Source of the DNA: Gammaproteobacteria bacterium
Lineage (GTDB): Bacteria > Pseudomonadota > Gammaproteobacteria > Chromatiales > Chromatiaceae
Assembly: GCA_009928645.1 (NCBI GenBank)
Contig: SACH01000007.1
Coordinates: 1 to 62,970 of the forward strand
Length of the DNA: 62,970 nucleotides
Direction: 5' to 3'
This document shows, piece after piece, positions 1-9,003 of the stretch; position 1 is the first letter of the stretch; every line of letters begins with the position of its first letter. Position numbers and translations under genes: made by a program. A model generated the notes under the pieces. It ran no database searches. It worked only from the letters and a program-made list of their open reading frames with translations, and was not told the origin of the DNA.

Positions 1-2597
1 GGCGCTATCGCCACCAGTTCACCACGGACAGGGTCCCAATCGACGGTGGGGATATTCACCCATTCCTCATTGGCGTCGGGCGGGCGGGTGTCCCAGGGCA
101 TGCAGCCAGCCGGGAAGGGAAAGGTCTCGAAAGTGGTCGTAGGGGTGTAGCGGGGATCGTTGCCGACCCCATGCCAGGTGCAGACACGAAGACTCCAGAC
201 TTCATGGATGCGTGACTGAAGGATGCCAAAGGTGGTGTCATCCTGCCGGGCAATCACGATCAGCTTTTTATCGGGTAGGACGGACCGGTCCATCCAGACA
301 AAAATCCGATGCTTGGCGACCTCTGGTGTAGCAAGGTAGCGATGAATCTTCGTGAGGGCTGCCCGCATCGCAATGCGGGGCTCCCCGTGGCGCCACCAAT
401 AACGACGGTATGCCTCCCGATGGTTCTTGTCCCGCTCAGGCTTGACGTGATCAGACACGTAGGCAAATGGGTCCGCATAGAGTGCCGCATCGGATTCCGT
501 CAGCCGGGTACCGAAGTCGATGATCCAGCCATCCCGTGGGCGGCGAGTCACATCCAACCCGTTCCAGCTCGGTTTCAACACCTCGCTGTTGGGTTTGCCA
601 TGGGGATTGGGTCGTTGCAGCCATTGACGGGCCAGGTCGCCGGGGATGTCGAAGGCGCCAATCTTCTGCGATCCCTGAAAGCTCGTCGCGGTGTTTTCTC
701 TGAGCGGCTTCACCTGGGTCAGATCCAATGCCGCCCCGCCTCCGGTACTCGCCGTCAGGTCCGCGTGAATGGCCCCCACCGCCTGACCATCCAGCCGGAT
801 CTCCCGCTCATGGTCCTTGGGGGCGAAGGCCACCAGGGACACCCTGACCGCCGCGCCCTCGTTGATCCAGGGCTCATCGGACCAGGCTTCGTAGATGCTT
901 CCCGTCTCGCCAATCCGCTCCAGAACCTTACGGTTGGCACCGCCCCGGATGCTGTTGGTCGCCACCAGCCCGACGTAGCGCACCCTGCCCGCTGCGATCT
1001 GTGCCCGGGCCTTCTCGAACCAGTAGGTCACCAGGTCAGCCCCGCCCGGTACCCGCCCCTGATAAAGGGAGCGGAGCCGCGTCACGTAGTCTCCCCCGAG
1101 GGCCGCCAGGAGTTTGCTGCCCCCCAGAAAGGGCGGATTCCCCACGATGGCATCCGCCTCTGGCCACTCCGGCTCGGTCCCATCCGGGTTCAGGACGGCA
1201 TCCCGCAACTGGATATTGTCCAGGTTGCGCAGGATGGGCGACCGGGACAGGGCAAAGCCGTGATTCAGCATCCACTGAATCTCGCCGATCCACAGGGACA
1301 CCCTGGCCAGTTCGGCGGCGAAGGGATTGATCTCGATCCCCAGCAGGTTTTCCGGGCCGATGGCGGGAAACTGGCGGGCCAGGCCCAGCGACTCCGCTTC
1401 GGTAATGACCTGATGCTCCAGATCCTTCAGGCCCAGCAGGGTGAGCAGGAGAAAGTTCCCCGACCCACACGCCGGGTCGAGGACGCGGAATTGCTGCAAC
1501 CGATGGAGAAAGCCCTGATACAGCTCCCTGGCGGCATTCCTGGCCTTGGTGGCAGCGCCAGGTGACTTGGTGGCCTGGACCTTGTCCATCAGGGCCTGCA
1601 TCCGCGCCCTGACCGCCACCCACTCCGCCCGCAGCGGGTCGAGCACCACCGGATTGACCAGGCGCATGATGGTCGCGGGGTCGGTGTATTCGGCGCCTAA
1701 CTGCGCCCGCAGGGCCGGGTCCAGACTGCGTACGAACAAGGTGCCGGCGATGGTGGGATCAATGGCTGACCAGTCCAGGGCCGCCAGGGCCAAGAGCGCC
1801 TTGATGTCAGCCAATTCCAGGGGCAGTGCCTGGGCATCCGTGAACAGGCCGCCGTTGAAAAAGGCTACCCGCTTAAACCCGACTAGGCCGCCCGTGGCCA
1901 TGGCCCCGAGCAGGGTCGCGAACTGCTGTTGCGCCATGGCGGGCTCGTCCTTGGCCGCTTCCAGGAGTTGGGTGAACAGCTTTTCGGGCAGGAGGTCGAT
2001 ATCCTCGGCAAACAGGCAGAACAAGACTTGCTGGCAGAAGTGGGCCACTCGCAGCGGATCATGCCCACGTTCGCGCCAGGTCAGGGCCAGAGCGCCAAGC
2101 TGGGCAGCCGCCTTTTCGGTGAGTTGCGCCCGGGTCTGGGTCGGGCGGAGCTGATCGGGCTGGGTGAAGGCCCACTTCAGGAGGTTGAACGTCGCATGGT
2201 CGCGGAGACCGTGGAGTTTGATCTCATGGACCTGGGGCACCAGGCCGGGAAATGCGGTATGGATGCGGATGATGTCGATATCCGACACGATGAGGAGTGG
2301 CGGGTATCGCAGGGCCGGCGTGTATTTCTGGAGTTGCCCGAATGCCTTGTCCAGATCCTTGCCCGGGCTTTTATACTCCCAGGCGAAATGGTCCCTCCGC
2401 CAGACATCGGCCCACCCCTCGCCGCCGCCGGCCTTGCTGGCTCCCTTCTCGAAGCAGAACCAGGCGCCTTCGGGGTCGGCCAGGGCCGGGCTGGGGACGC
2501 CGACCAGGGCGCAGAGGTCGAGAAAATGCTCCTGGGATGCCTGCTTTTCCTTGAGCTTTACGCCGTCCCATTTGCGGATAAAGTCGTCCGGGGTCAT
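1..2597 (-). CDS. MmeI-like type IIG restriction enzyme/DNA methyltransferase, 3' end beyond window
   Basis: Open reading frame of 865 codons that runs off the left edge without a stop. The N-terminus carries an MmeI-type nuclease region with a D-x(n)-ExK-like motif (DHFAWEYKSPGKDLDKA, about residues 70-87). A helical spacer follows, then an N6-adenine methyltransferase domain with motif [13 protein letters not shown] and motif IV VGNPPFLGG, and a target-recognition/C-terminal region ending in the family signature GVGNDPRYTPTTTFETFPFP. One chain would therefore cut and methylate DNA. The ATG has AGGA about 6 bases upstream. No separate specificity or restriction gene is adjacent. A methyltransferase of a related class lies at the right edge. 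Family assignment is firm; the recognition sequence cannot be read. Confidence 0.85.
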   Translation of the reverse strand, partial: MTPDDFIRKWDGVKLKEKQASQEHFLDLCALVGVPSPALADPEGAWFCFEKGASKAGGGEGWADVWRRDHFAWEYKSPGKDLDKAFGQLQKYTPALRYPPLLIVSDIDIIRIHTAFPGLVPQVHEIKLHGLRDHATFNLLKWAFTQPDQLRPTQTRAQLTEKAAAQLGALALTWRERGHDPLRVAHFCQQVLFCLFAEDIDLLPEKLFTQLLEAAKDEPAMAQQQFATLLGAMATGGLVGFKRVAFFNGGLFTDAQALPLELADIKALLALAALDWSAIDPTIAGTLFVRSLDPALRAQLGAEYTDPATIMRLVNPVVLDPLRAEWVAVRARMQALMDKVQATKSPGAATKARNAARELYQGFLHRLQQFRVLDPACGSGNFLLLTLLGLKDLEHQVITEAESLGLARQFPAIGPENLLGIEINPFAAELARVSLWIGEIQWMLNHGFALSRSPILRNLDNIQLRDAVLNPDGTEPEWPEADAIVGNPPFLGGSKLLAALGGDYVTRLRSLYQGRVPGGADLVTYWFEKARAQIAAGRVRYVGLVATNSIRGGANRKVLERIGETGSIYEAWSDEPWINEGAAVRVSLVAFAPKDHEREIRLDGQAVGAIHADLTASTGGGAALDLTQVKPLRENTATSFQGSQKIGAFDIPGDLARQWLQRPNPHGKPNSEVLKPSWNGLDVTRRPRDGWIIDFGTRLTESDAALYADPFAYVSDHVKPERDKNHREAYRRYWWRHGEPRIAMRAALTKIHRYLATPEVAKHRIFVWMDRSVLPDKKLIVIARQDDTTFGILQSRIHEVWSLRVCTWHGVGNDPRYTPTTTFETFPFPAGCMPWDTRPPDANEEWVNIPTVDWDPVRGELVAIA

Positions 2598-2858
2598 GAC
2601 GCTTCCTGGCTGGGTGGATAAATTAACGAGCCACCGGGCTCAGGGCGGAGTGTAGCGGATTCAGGTAGTCAGGGGCAGTTGACCACTGATCTGACGGCCC
2701 GTTCCTCCGCGCCCCTAGGCGCCCCGTAGGGGTCCCCGCTCGCCCGGATTGATCGCCAGGATTCGACCAGCGGCCGCAGCCAGGATGCAACTGGCCCGTC
2801 GATGGGTATACTTGCCGCCGGCCCGGCTCCGGGCCGCTAACCGCCTGGAGGGAGTGGC

Positions 2859-3668
2859 ATGACCCAGACTTATGTGGCAAGCGCCGCGGCGGCGCTGGTG
2901 GAACTGCGGCGGCGGCGGCCGCTGGTCCACAACATCACCAATTACGTCGTGATGGACTTTTCCGCCAATGCCCTGCTGGCGATTGGCGCCTCCCCCGTCA
3001 TGGCCCACGCCGCCGACGAGGTGCGGGAGATGGTCGCCCTGGCCGGGGCGCTGGTGCTCAACATCGGCACCCTGTCGCCGCCCTGGATCGAGGCCATGTT
3101 CGCCGCTGGCCACGCGGCGAGCGCCCGGCGTCTGCCCTGCATCCTGGACCCGGTCGGGGCCGGGGCCACCCGGTTGCGCACGGATACCGCCCTGCGACTG
3201 CTCGACGAGGTCAAGCCGACCGCCGTGCGCGCCAACGCCTCGGAGATCCTGTCCCTGGCGGCGGCGGGCGGTGCCACCAAGGGGGTGGATGCGACCCGCG
3301 GCGTGGACGAGGCCCGGGACACGGCGATCGCGATCGCCCGGCACGCGGGGGCGGTGGTGGCGGTCACGGGGGCGGAGGACTTCGTCACCGATGGCGAACG
3401 CCGGCTGCGGGTGGGCAACGGCCACCCCCTCATGGCGCGGGTGACGGGGACCGGTTGCGTCTGCTCCGCTCTGGTCGGCGCCTTTGCCGCGGTGGAACCC
3501 GATCCCCTGCGGGCGACCCTCGCAGCCCTGATCGTCTATGGCATCGCCGGCGAACTGGCGGCGGAGGGCGATCCCCGGCCGGGCACCTTCCGCACCCGCC
3601 TCATCGACGCCCTCGATGCGGTCACGCCGGAGGAGGTGATGGCCCGGGCGCGGTTGACGGTTGAATGA
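2859..3668 (+). CDS. thiM: Hydroxyethylthiazole kinase
   Basis: Phosphorylates 4-methyl-5-(2-hydroxyethyl)thiazole in thiamine salvage, in the cytoplasm. The 269 residues match the usual family length. The N-terminal PLVHNITNYVVMDFSANALL, the LDPVGAGATRLRTDTAL segment and the C-terminal glycine-rich ATP/anion-hole region (MARVTGTGCVCSALVGAF) are characteristic of ThiM. The start has a GGAGGGAG ribosome binding site 5-10 bases upstream. thiE follows after 67 bp on the same strand, so the two probably form a salvage-and-coupling pair. I looked for a TPP riboswitch upstream and found none. Confidence 0.95.
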   Translation: MTQTYVASAAAALVELRRRRPLVHNITNYVVMDFSANALLAIGASPVMAHAADEVREMVALAGALVLNIGTLSPPWIEAMFAAGHAASARRLPCILDPVGAGATRLRTDTALRLLDEVKPTAVRANASEILSLAAAGGATKGVDATRGVDEARDTAIAIARHAGAVVAVTGAEDFVTDGERRLRVGNGHPLMARVTGTGCVCSALVGAFAAVEPDPLRATLAALIVYGIAGELAAEGDPRPGTFRTRLIDALDAVTPEEVMARARLTVE

Positions 3669-3735
3669 ACGCAATTTTTCGCGGGGGGGCTTGTGCCTGG
3701 CCTGACCCATGGGCGCTTGCGTGACGGGCGCTGAG

Positions 3736-4365
3736 ATGTCGCGGCCCGTCGATTATTCCCTCTACCTGGTGACCGACCGCTCCCTGGCCTTGGACCGGGA
3801 GCTGGTGGACATCGTCGCCGCTGCCGTGCAAGGCGGCGTCACGGTGGTCCAGATCCGGGAAAAGGGGGCCGGTACCCGCGAGTTTCTGGCCCTGGCCCAG
3901 GCACTGAAGGCCCTGCTGGATCCCCAGGGCATTCCCCTGATCGTCAATGATCGCCTCGACCTGGCCCTAGCCTGCGAGGCGGCCGGGGTGCACCTGGGCC
4001 ATGAGGACCTGCCCTGCGACCTCGCCCGCCGCTTGCTCGGGCCGGAGCGGCTGCTCGGGGTCTCGGTGAGCACCCCGGAGGAGGCGCGCCAGGCGGAGGC
4101 GGCGGGCGCGGATTATCTGGGCGTGAGCCCGATCTTCGTCACCCCGACCAAGCAGGATACCCCGGCGGCTACGGGGCTGGCCGGTCTGAGGGCGATTCGC
4201 GCCGTCACGGCGCTGCCCCTGGTGGCCATCGGCGGGCTCTCCGCCACCAACGCCGGAGAGGTCATGGCGGCGGGGGCCGATGGCATCGCCGTGGTCAGCG
4301 CCCTGATGGCCGCGGCGGACCCGCGCGAGGCGGCGCGGGCATTGAGAAGCGCCATCTCCCGTTAG
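3736..4365 (+). CDS. thiE: Thiamine-phosphate synthase
   Basis: Joins HMP-pyrophosphate and thiazole phosphate into thiamine phosphate, completing the branch fed by the upstream thiM. TIM-barrel protein of about 209 residues with family motifs SLYLVTDRSLAL near the start, the VTVVQIREKGAGTREFL pyrophosphate segment, PLIVNDRLDLAL, and the C-terminal phosphate loop VAIGGLSATNA. I chose the ATG that gives MSRPVDYSLYLVTDR; an upstream in-frame ATG at 3709 would add nine residues of no family likeness. The stop codon overlaps the stop of the convergent lipoprotein gene. Confidence 0.93.
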   Translation: MSRPVDYSLYLVTDRSLALDRELVDIVAAAVQGGVTVVQIREKGAGTREFLALAQALKALLDPQGIPLIVNDRLDLALACEAAGVHLGHEDLPCDLARRLLGPERLLGVSVSTPEEARQAEAAGADYLGVSPIFVTPTKQDTPAATGLAGLRAIRAVTALPLVAIGGLSATNAGEVMAAGADGIAVVSALMAAADPREAARALRSAISR

Positions 4366-4736
4366 AGTTGGCGGGGAATATAGACGTAGGTGGGGGGGAC
4401 GTTGGCACCGACGACATCTAACCGCTGGGTGTCCCAATAGTTGCCGAGGTTGACGGTCTGACCAGCGGGATAGGTACCGATCTTCACCTGGTTGCCGGTC
4501 ACCTCGTAGCTGCCGGTGCCCGGGGGCATCTGCAGGCTGACCTGGCACGGTGAGGTGGCGCAGGTGCCCGTGTCGCCGGGCTTGACGGTGATGCTGATGC
4601 TCCCCGAGGGATCGTTGGGGGAAGAGGCGCAGCCGCCGAGCAGGGAGAGGGCGGTGGCCAGGGCCAGGAGCTGCCTGACGGGGGATGGGGCTGCCTGCCG
4701 CCGGGCCAGGGAGGGATGCGATGGATCTTTGGACAT
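4362..4736 (-). CDS. Small lipoprotein of unknown function
   Basis: Predicted 124-residue exported lipoprotein. A basic N-region and the hydrophobic stretch LLALATALSLLGGC end in a lipobox with Cys36. The mature part is Gly/Thr/Pro-rich (SGSISITVKPGDTGTC, then CQVSLQMPPG) with two further Cys that could form a disulfide, and ends VPPTYVYIPRQL. I do not recognise a named family. The start at MSKDPSHPS has GGAG upstream; a longer reading to 4796 adds residues that would spoil the signal peptide. Its stop overlaps the thiE stop by four bases, so the two genes are convergent and touching. Confidence 0.7.
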   Translation of the reverse strand: MSKDPSHPSLARRQAAPSPVRQLLALATALSLLGGCASSPNDPSGSISITVKPGDTGTCATSPCQVSLQMPPGTGSYEVTGNQVKIGTYPAGQTVNLGNYWDTQRLDVVGANVPPTYVYIPRQL

Positions 4737-4880
4737 GGTGTAATTCTCCGCACCAGGTGAATCTGTGTCCAAAAGATAAGCGCTTTCCTCCCACACGTCA
4801 TCTACGCCAGGAGGACGACCTAGACCTGGGTCAGATTTTCACTCCTGCCGGAAGCCCATGCTTCCCGTGCCGGGGGAGTT

Positions 4881-4934
4881 CGCGCCCTGCCAGGCTCCCC
4901 CGGGAGGGTGACCCCGCCTGCTTGCCAGGGCGCG
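4881..4934 (-). terminator. Long hairpin downstream of the small ORF
   Basis: Nine-base perfect arms CGCGCCCTG and CAGGGCGCG, with an inner GCCTG/CAGGC extension, begin six bases past the stop of the 47-codon minus-strand ORF. There is no T-run, so it is either a Rho-assisted 3' end or an RNA-stabilising hairpin ahead of the lipoprotein gene. Confidence 0.4.
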
Positions 4935-4939
4935 AGGGG

Positions 4940-5083
4940 CTAGCTCCGGGGCTTGACGGGTCCCCAACTGTTAGGCAGGGAGAGGATGGACCACCACCAG
5001 CTGATGGCGGGCATCCACATCAGCAGGTTCGATGCCATCAAGGCGGAATACATGGCGCGGTTTCTGGTCTGGGTGTCAGTCAC
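4940..5083 (-). CDS. Candidate 47-residue small membrane protein
   Basis: GTG-started ORF preceded at about eight bases by GAGGAG. The product starts with a polar TDTQTRNRA segment followed by a hydrophobic stretch rich in Met and Trp (MYSALMASNLLMWMPAISWWW), consistent with one membrane-spanning helix, and ends with basic KPRS. No family recognised. It lies downstream of one copy of the 41-bp box and upstream of a strong hairpin, an arrangement that looks like a small transcription unit. It may be a chance ORF; the ribosome binding site and the residue distribution argue for a real gene. Confidence 0.4.
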   Translation of the reverse strand: MTDTQTRNRAMYSALMASNLLMWMPAISWWWSILSLPNSWGPVKPRS

Positions 5084-5142
5084 AATGGGAACTCCTCACA
5101 CTGCCTGGGATACAACTTTTCCGGACTGTTCAACCAGGACAG

Positions 5143-5183
5143 CATGCCAAAATGCCGTCCCCGGCGTTCTGACAAGTTCTGAC
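5143..5183. promoter_or_regulatory. Regulator-binding-like box, copy A
   Basis: 41-bp sequence that matches copy B (5362-5402) at 36 of 41 positions. It contains the tandem direct repeat TTCTGAC-AAG-TTCTGAC, identical in both copies, plus a conserved CATGCCAAAA end. Seven-base direct repeats at a 10-bp pitch are the usual layout for OmpR/PhoB-family regulators. On the minus strand it lies upstream of the 47-codon ORF and just downstream of an intrinsic terminator. The function is inferred. Confidence 0.5.
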
Positions 5184-5200
5184 CTTGTCCCCGAGCGAGC

Positions 5201-5227
5201 AAAAAAAAGCCCGGCGGGGAGCCGGGC
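5201..5227 (-). terminator. Rho-independent terminator, minus strand
   Basis: Read on the minus strand: stem GCCCGGC, short loop, GCCGGGC, then eight T. This is a textbook intrinsic terminator. It lies between the two 41-bp boxes, so it would end a short transcript starting near copy B and insulate it from the unit starting at copy A. Confidence 0.85.
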
Positions 5228-5361
5228 GAGAAAGTCTCAAGATGAGAGAGACAAGGAGGAGTTGGTCAGGGACCGAAAAACAGGAGGACGGATATCAGCC
5301 GCCATCCAGCCTGAGATACCGCGCCAGAGTCCCGTCTGGGACATGCAGCGAATGGGTGCAT
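5201..5361 (-). ncRNA. Candidate small RNA between box B and terminator
   Basis: The stretch between box B and the strong terminator is about 130-160 nt on the minus strand. It holds no ORF with a credible ribosome binding site (the best reading is a 32-codon ATG ORF without one). Box, short untranslated stretch and terminator together suggest a regulated sRNA. No start site can be fixed from sequence, and no RNA family was recognised. Confidence 0.35.
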
Positions 5362-5402
5362 CATGCCAAAAAGCCTGACCCGGTGTTCTGACAAGTTCTG
5401 AC
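5362..5402. promoter_or_regulatory. Regulator-binding-like box, copy B
   Basis: Second copy of the 41-bp box, ending one base before the first possible ATG of the histidine kinase gene. It carries the same TTCTGAC-AAG-TTCTGAC tandem. Its position could let one regulator control both the kinase gene (plus strand) and the short minus-strand transcript. Confidence 0.5.
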
Positions 5403-5420
5403 ATGAACACGCGGGGCGAC

Positions 5421-7538
5421 ATGGCCCATCAGGTCGGGAAGCAGCGCGGCCTCAACCCGAGGGTATCCGCCACTGATTGCGTTCGGGGCGGGCTGCGGGT
5501 GCTCATGTTCCTGTGCCTGCTATTCCCGGGGCCCTGGCCTGAGGTCGGGGCGCAAACCCCGGACCCGGCCCCGCCCCGCATCCTGATCGGCGACACAATG
5601 CAGGGCATCGGGCTGGTCGCCCAGCTCGATTTGTTCGAGGACCCCGGTCAGGGTCTGGACCTGGACGCCGTCCTGGCCCTGCCGAATAGCCGCTGGCAAG
5701 TGAACCCATACCAGGACATCCAGTTGGGGTTCAGTACCTCTGCCTGGTGGGTCAGATTCAGCCTCACGAATCAGACTGGGCAAGACCAGCGCCGGGTGCT
5801 CCAGGTTGACTGGCCGCTGCTGGATTGGGTGGATCTCTATCAACTCCAGGGCGAAAAGGTCGTGGGCAGTTGGCAGACGGGTGACCAACGCCCCTTCGCC
5901 ACGCGCCCCCTGGAGACCCACGACTTTGCCTTTCCCTTGTACCTCCCGGCCGGCGAAACCCATCAAATCCTGCTAAGACTGGCCTTGAGTGATGGGCTAT
6001 ATCGACCGATCGCGCTGCGTCTCTGGGAAGTCCGGGCCTTTCAGATCGCCAGCCAATGGAGCCAGGTCCTGGGTGGGGCCTACCATGGTGCCCTTCTGGC
6101 CTTGCTGCTTTATCACCTGCTGCTGTTCTTTTCCACCTGGCACCGCAACTTCCTCTTTTACGCCCTCTATCTGGCCCTGATGCTGCCCTGGAATCTGGGC
6201 CTGCTCGGCTATGGCTATCAATATCTGTGGCCGGATCAGTCCTGGTGGAACAACCAGTTCAACTTGCTGCTGTCCTGGCTGGCTAGTCTGGGGGCTACCC
6301 TCTTTGTCGTCCATTTCCTGGAGACCCGCCGCCGCAGCCCCTTACTCCATCGGCTGATCCTGGGGCTGACGGCGGTCATGTCCGTGCCGATTCTGGTCAA
6401 AACGACCAGCTATCTGGGCTGGACCCCGCCCCTGTCCCTGGCCTACGGCGGCTATCTCTTCGCGAGCTGGGTCCTGGTCCTGGCCTATCTGGCCGGCGGC
6501 GTCCTTGCCGTCCGCCAGGGCTTCCGTCCCGCGCGCTGGTTCGTTCTGGCCTGGTCGTTCCTGGTCCTGGGGGTGCTGGTTAATGGTCTGGGCTATCTGC
6601 CCGGCCTGATCCCGCGTAACTTCTGGACCGCGAACAGCCTGAATATCGGCAGTACCCTGGAAATCATCCTCCTGGCCCTGGCCTTGGGTAGTCGCTTCAA
6701 TCTGCTACGGGACGAAAAGCTGGCGGCGGAACGCCGGACGGTGGAACTGAAAGCCGCCCATGCCGCCACCCTGGAATTAGAGGTTGATGAGCGCACTCAC
6801 GAACTGCGCCAGGCCATGGCGCAGGTCCAGGCCGCCCTGGACCAGGAGCGGCGGGTTCAGGCCGAGTTGCGGGAATTTCTGGCCACGGTCTCTCATGAAC
6901 TACGCACGCCCCTGGCGGTCATCGACACCATCGCGCAGAACCTCGAACTCGATGGCGAACAGGCCGATGAGGAGACTCGCGCACGCTACCATCAGATCCA
7001 GCAGGTCACCGCTCGCATGGCGCACCTGCTGGACGGCTACCTGGACGAGGGCCGCTTTTCGCTTTTGCGCCAGGGGGCGGAGCGGGTCTCCTCTGACCTG
7101 CGGTTCTTGCTGGAGGATGCCGCCCAGGCGGCGCGAGTCCTGTCCGCAGGGCACCCATTACGGGTGGAAGCCGAGGCGTTGCCCCGGACCTTCCCCTGCG
7201 ATCCGGAACTGACCCGCCTGGCCCTGCGCAACCTGGCGGACAATGCGGTGAAGTACACCCCGCCGGGGACTCAAGTGGTACTGCGCGGCCAGCGGGCTGG
7301 CCGCCGGGCCAGCGATGGCGTCTGGCTCGAGGTAAGCGACGATGGGCCCGGTCTGGCCCCAGAGGCGATGACGGGGCTGTTCGAGCCCCTGGTGCGCGGA
7401 CCTACGGCCGACGGCAAACCCGGGAAGGGCCTCGGGCTCTATCTCGCCCGGCGCATGGTCCAGACCCAGGGTGGGACCCTGACGGTCACCAGTGAACCCG
7501 GCCAGGGCTGCCGGTTCCGGATCTGGCTGCCGGGTTGA
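5421..7538 (+). CDS. 7TM-DISM sensor histidine kinase
   Basis: Inner-membrane two-component sensor of about 705 residues. Order: signal-like N-terminus (LMFLCLLFPGPW), an extracytoplasmic DISMED2-type beta domain (about 40-200), seven hydrophobic segments (about 215-420), a coiled-coil linker, HisKA with H-box SHELRTPLAVI (phospho-acceptor His492), and HATPase with N-box NLADNAVKYTPPG (about 604), DDGPGL and GKGLGLYLA. All catalytic motifs are present. The start is uncertain: ATG 5403 directly abuts box B and has no ribosome site, and 5421 is only slightly better. The convergent OmpR-type regulator 175 bp downstream is the likely partner. Confidence 0.88.
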   Translation: MAHQVGKQRGLNPRVSATDCVRGGLRVLMFLCLLFPGPWPEVGAQTPDPAPPRILIGDTMQGIGLVAQLDLFEDPGQGLDLDAVLALPNSRWQVNPYQDIQLGFSTSAWWVRFSLTNQTGQDQRRVLQVDWPLLDWVDLYQLQGEKVVGSWQTGDQRPFATRPLETHDFAFPLYLPAGETHQILLRLALSDGLYRPIALRLWEVRAFQIASQWSQVLGGAYHGALLALLLYHLLLFFSTWHRNFLFYALYLALMLPWNLGLLGYGYQYLWPDQSWWNNQFNLLLSWLASLGATLFVVHFLETRRRSPLLHRLILGLTAVMSVPILVKTTSYLGWTPPLSLAYGGYLFASWVLVLAYLAGGVLAVRQGFRPARWFVLAWSFLVLGVLVNGLGYLPGLIPRNFWTANSLNIGSTLEIILLALALGSRFNLLRDEKLAAERRTVELKAAHAATLELEVDERTHELRQAMAQVQAALDQERRVQAELREFLATVSHELRTPLAVIDTIAQNLELDGEQADEETRARYHQIQQVTARMAHLLDGYLDEGRFSLLRQGAERVSSDLRFLLEDAAQAARVLSAGHPLRVEAEALPRTFPCDPELTRLALRNLADNAVKYTPPGTQVVLRGQRAGRRASDGVWLEVSDDGPGLAPEAMTGLFEPLVRGPTADGKPGKGLGLYLARRMVQTQGGTLTVTSEPGQGCRFRIWLPG

Positions 7539-7601
7539 CGCCGCGGCCGCGCCGGCATCCTTTGGCCAGCTCAGTCATTGCTTGCGTGCAGCAGGGTACG
7601 G

Positions 7602-7668
7602 GCTTTCCGGCTCGGGTGGCCAGACCCTACCGGGCCGGGCCGGGCCAAGGCGAGCCAAACCGGAAAGC
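7602..7668. repeat. Inverted repeat between convergent genes
   Basis: Arms GCTTTCCGGCTCG and CGAGCC-AAA-CCGGAAAGC can form a long stem (6 plus 9 base pairs with a three-base bulge) in the gap between the convergent kinase and regulator genes. There is no T-run on either strand. It probably separates the two transcripts. Confidence 0.45.
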
Positions 7669-7713
7669 GCCAGGCGTGGGGAATGGCGAGATTGGCTGAC
7701 CGTCGCGCCCTGA

Positions 7714-8373
7714 TCAAACCCTCTGGATGAAGGCGCCGAAGCTGTAGCCGTGCCGGTACTCGGTCCTGAGGGGGAGCTCCTGGCCGGATTCCTCCTGCCA
7801 GCGATGCCGCAGCCGACTGACCAGCTTGTCCAGGCGCCGCCGGTCATAGTCCAGCCAGTCGAAGCCAAAGGCCTCGACCAGGACGCGCTGGGTGATGACC
7901 TCTCCGGGTTGGGCGCTCAGGAGATCGAACAGGGTCATTTCCGGCACGGAGAGGGGCAGGCTGAAACCATCCGGTGCGACGAGCAGCCGCTGCTGGTAGT
8001 CAAGGCGCCAGCCGACCCCCAGGCGACGCAGCAAAGCGTCGATGATGGCCGCCAGTTCGACGAGCCGGAAGGGCTTGACCAGATAGTGATCAGCCCCGGC
8101 GGCCAGGCCCTGCAAGCGGTCCTGGATCGCCCCCCGGGCCGTGAGCATGAGGATGCCCACCCGGGGGTGCTCCTGGCGCAGGCGCTGCGCGGCTTCCTCA
8201 CCGCTGCCATCGGGCAGCATGAGATCGAGGATGGCGATATCCGCCAGCGGCATCAGTGGCCAGAATTCGGCCAGGGTGCCGGCCTGGACCACTTCATGAC
8301 CACGCTTGCTCAGGAACGCGGCTAGCTCCTTGCGCAGCAGGGTTTCGTCTTCGAGCAGGGCGATACGGGCCAT
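7714..8373 (-). CDS. OmpR-family response regulator
   Basis: 219 residues: a receiver domain with acidic pocket LLEDE, phospho-acceptor Asp50 ([11 protein letters not shown]), conserved Thr in MLTAR and Lys100 (YLVKPF), then a winged-helix DNA-binding domain with the usual [13 protein letters not shown] recognition helix region and a C-terminal hairpin ([11 protein letters not shown]). Convergent with the 7TM-DISM kinase and so its likely partner. A plausible operator is the TTCTGAC tandem in the two boxes near 5143 and 5362; that link is inference. The start lies 52 bp from hslV, divergently. Confidence 0.92.
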   Translation of the reverse strand: MARIALLEDETLLRKELAAFLSKRGHEVVQAGTLAEFWPLMPLADIAILDLMLPDGSGEEAAQRLRQEHPRVGILMLTARGAIQDRLQGLAAGADHYLVKPFRLVELAAIIDALLRRLGVGWRLDYQQRLLVAPDGFSLPLSVPEMTLFDLLSAQPGEVITQRVLVEAFGFDWLDYDRRRLDKLVSRLRHRWQEESGQELPLRTEYRHGYSFGAFIQRV

Positions 8374-8425
8374 GCCTTCATTTTACAGTAGAATGCCGGC
8401 CATTCGATTCGCGGGGGAGAAGCCA

Positions 8426-8968
8426 ATGGAGATATTGCACGGCACCACCATCCTCTCGGTGCGCCGCGGTGGCCAGGTGGTCATCGGTGGCGACGGTCAG
8501 GTCAGCCTGGGGCAGACGGTGATGAAGGGCAACGCCCGCAAGGTGCGCCGCCTCTACAAGGAGCGGGTGCTGGCGGGGTTCGCCGGGGCGACGGCGGATG
8601 CCTTCACCCTCTTCGAACGGTTCGAGGGTAAGCTGGAAAAACACCAGGGCCACCTGACCCGTTCCGCTGTCGAGTTGGCCAAGGACTGGCGCATGGACCG
8701 CATGCTGCGGCGCCTGGAGGCCATGCTGCTGGTCGCCGACCAGAGCGCCTCCCTCATCATCACCGGGACCGGCGATGTCCTGGAACCGGAGCAGGGGTTG
8801 ATGGCCATCGGTTCCGGCGGCTCCTTCGCCCAGGCGGCGGCGCGGGCCCTCTTGGAAGCCACCGAGCTGTCCGCCCGCGAGATCGTCGAACGCTCTCTGC
8901 ACATCGCCGCCGACATCTGCGTCTACACCAACCACAACCTGACCATCGAGGAACTGGGTCCGGCCTGA
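8426..8968 (+). CDS. hslV: ATP-dependent protease subunit HslV (ClpQ)
   Basis: Proteolytic dodecamer of the HslUV heat-shock protease. The precursor is [14 protein letters not shown]: a six-residue propeptide would be removed to expose the catalytic Thr (residue 7), as in other HslV proteins. Further family blocks are [36 protein letters not shown] and [10 protein letters not shown]. The start is chosen because GGGGGAG precedes it; longer readings only add antisense sequence of the regulator gene. hslU follows after 35 bp. Confidence 0.97.
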   Translation: MEILHGTTILSVRRGGQVVIGGDGQVSLGQTVMKGNARKVRRLYKERVLAGFAGATADAFTLFERFEGKLEKHQGHLTRSAVELAKDWRMDRMLRRLEAMLLVADQSASLIITGTGDVLEPEQGLMAIGSGGSFAQAAARALLEATELSAREIVERSLHIAADICVYTNHNLTIEELGPA

Positions 8969-9003
8969 CCCGAGCCCGATCACCCACCAGGAAGCCTTCC
9001 CCC

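Noticed and set aside
309..1565. 418-codon plus-strand ORF at the left edge
   Set aside because: It is antisense to the MmeI-like gene, whose minus-strand frame has clear methyltransferase motifs; its own translation is Pro/Arg/Gly-rich with no motif.
2598..2858. TPP riboswitch ahead of thiM
   Set aside because: The conserved CUGAGA and ACCUGA-type elements are not found; only a GC-rich spacer with a good ribosome site is seen.
5362..5402. Sigma-54 promoter in the repeated box
   Set aside because: TTGGCATGATGC looks similar, but the GG-to-GC spacing is too short for the -24/-12 pattern.
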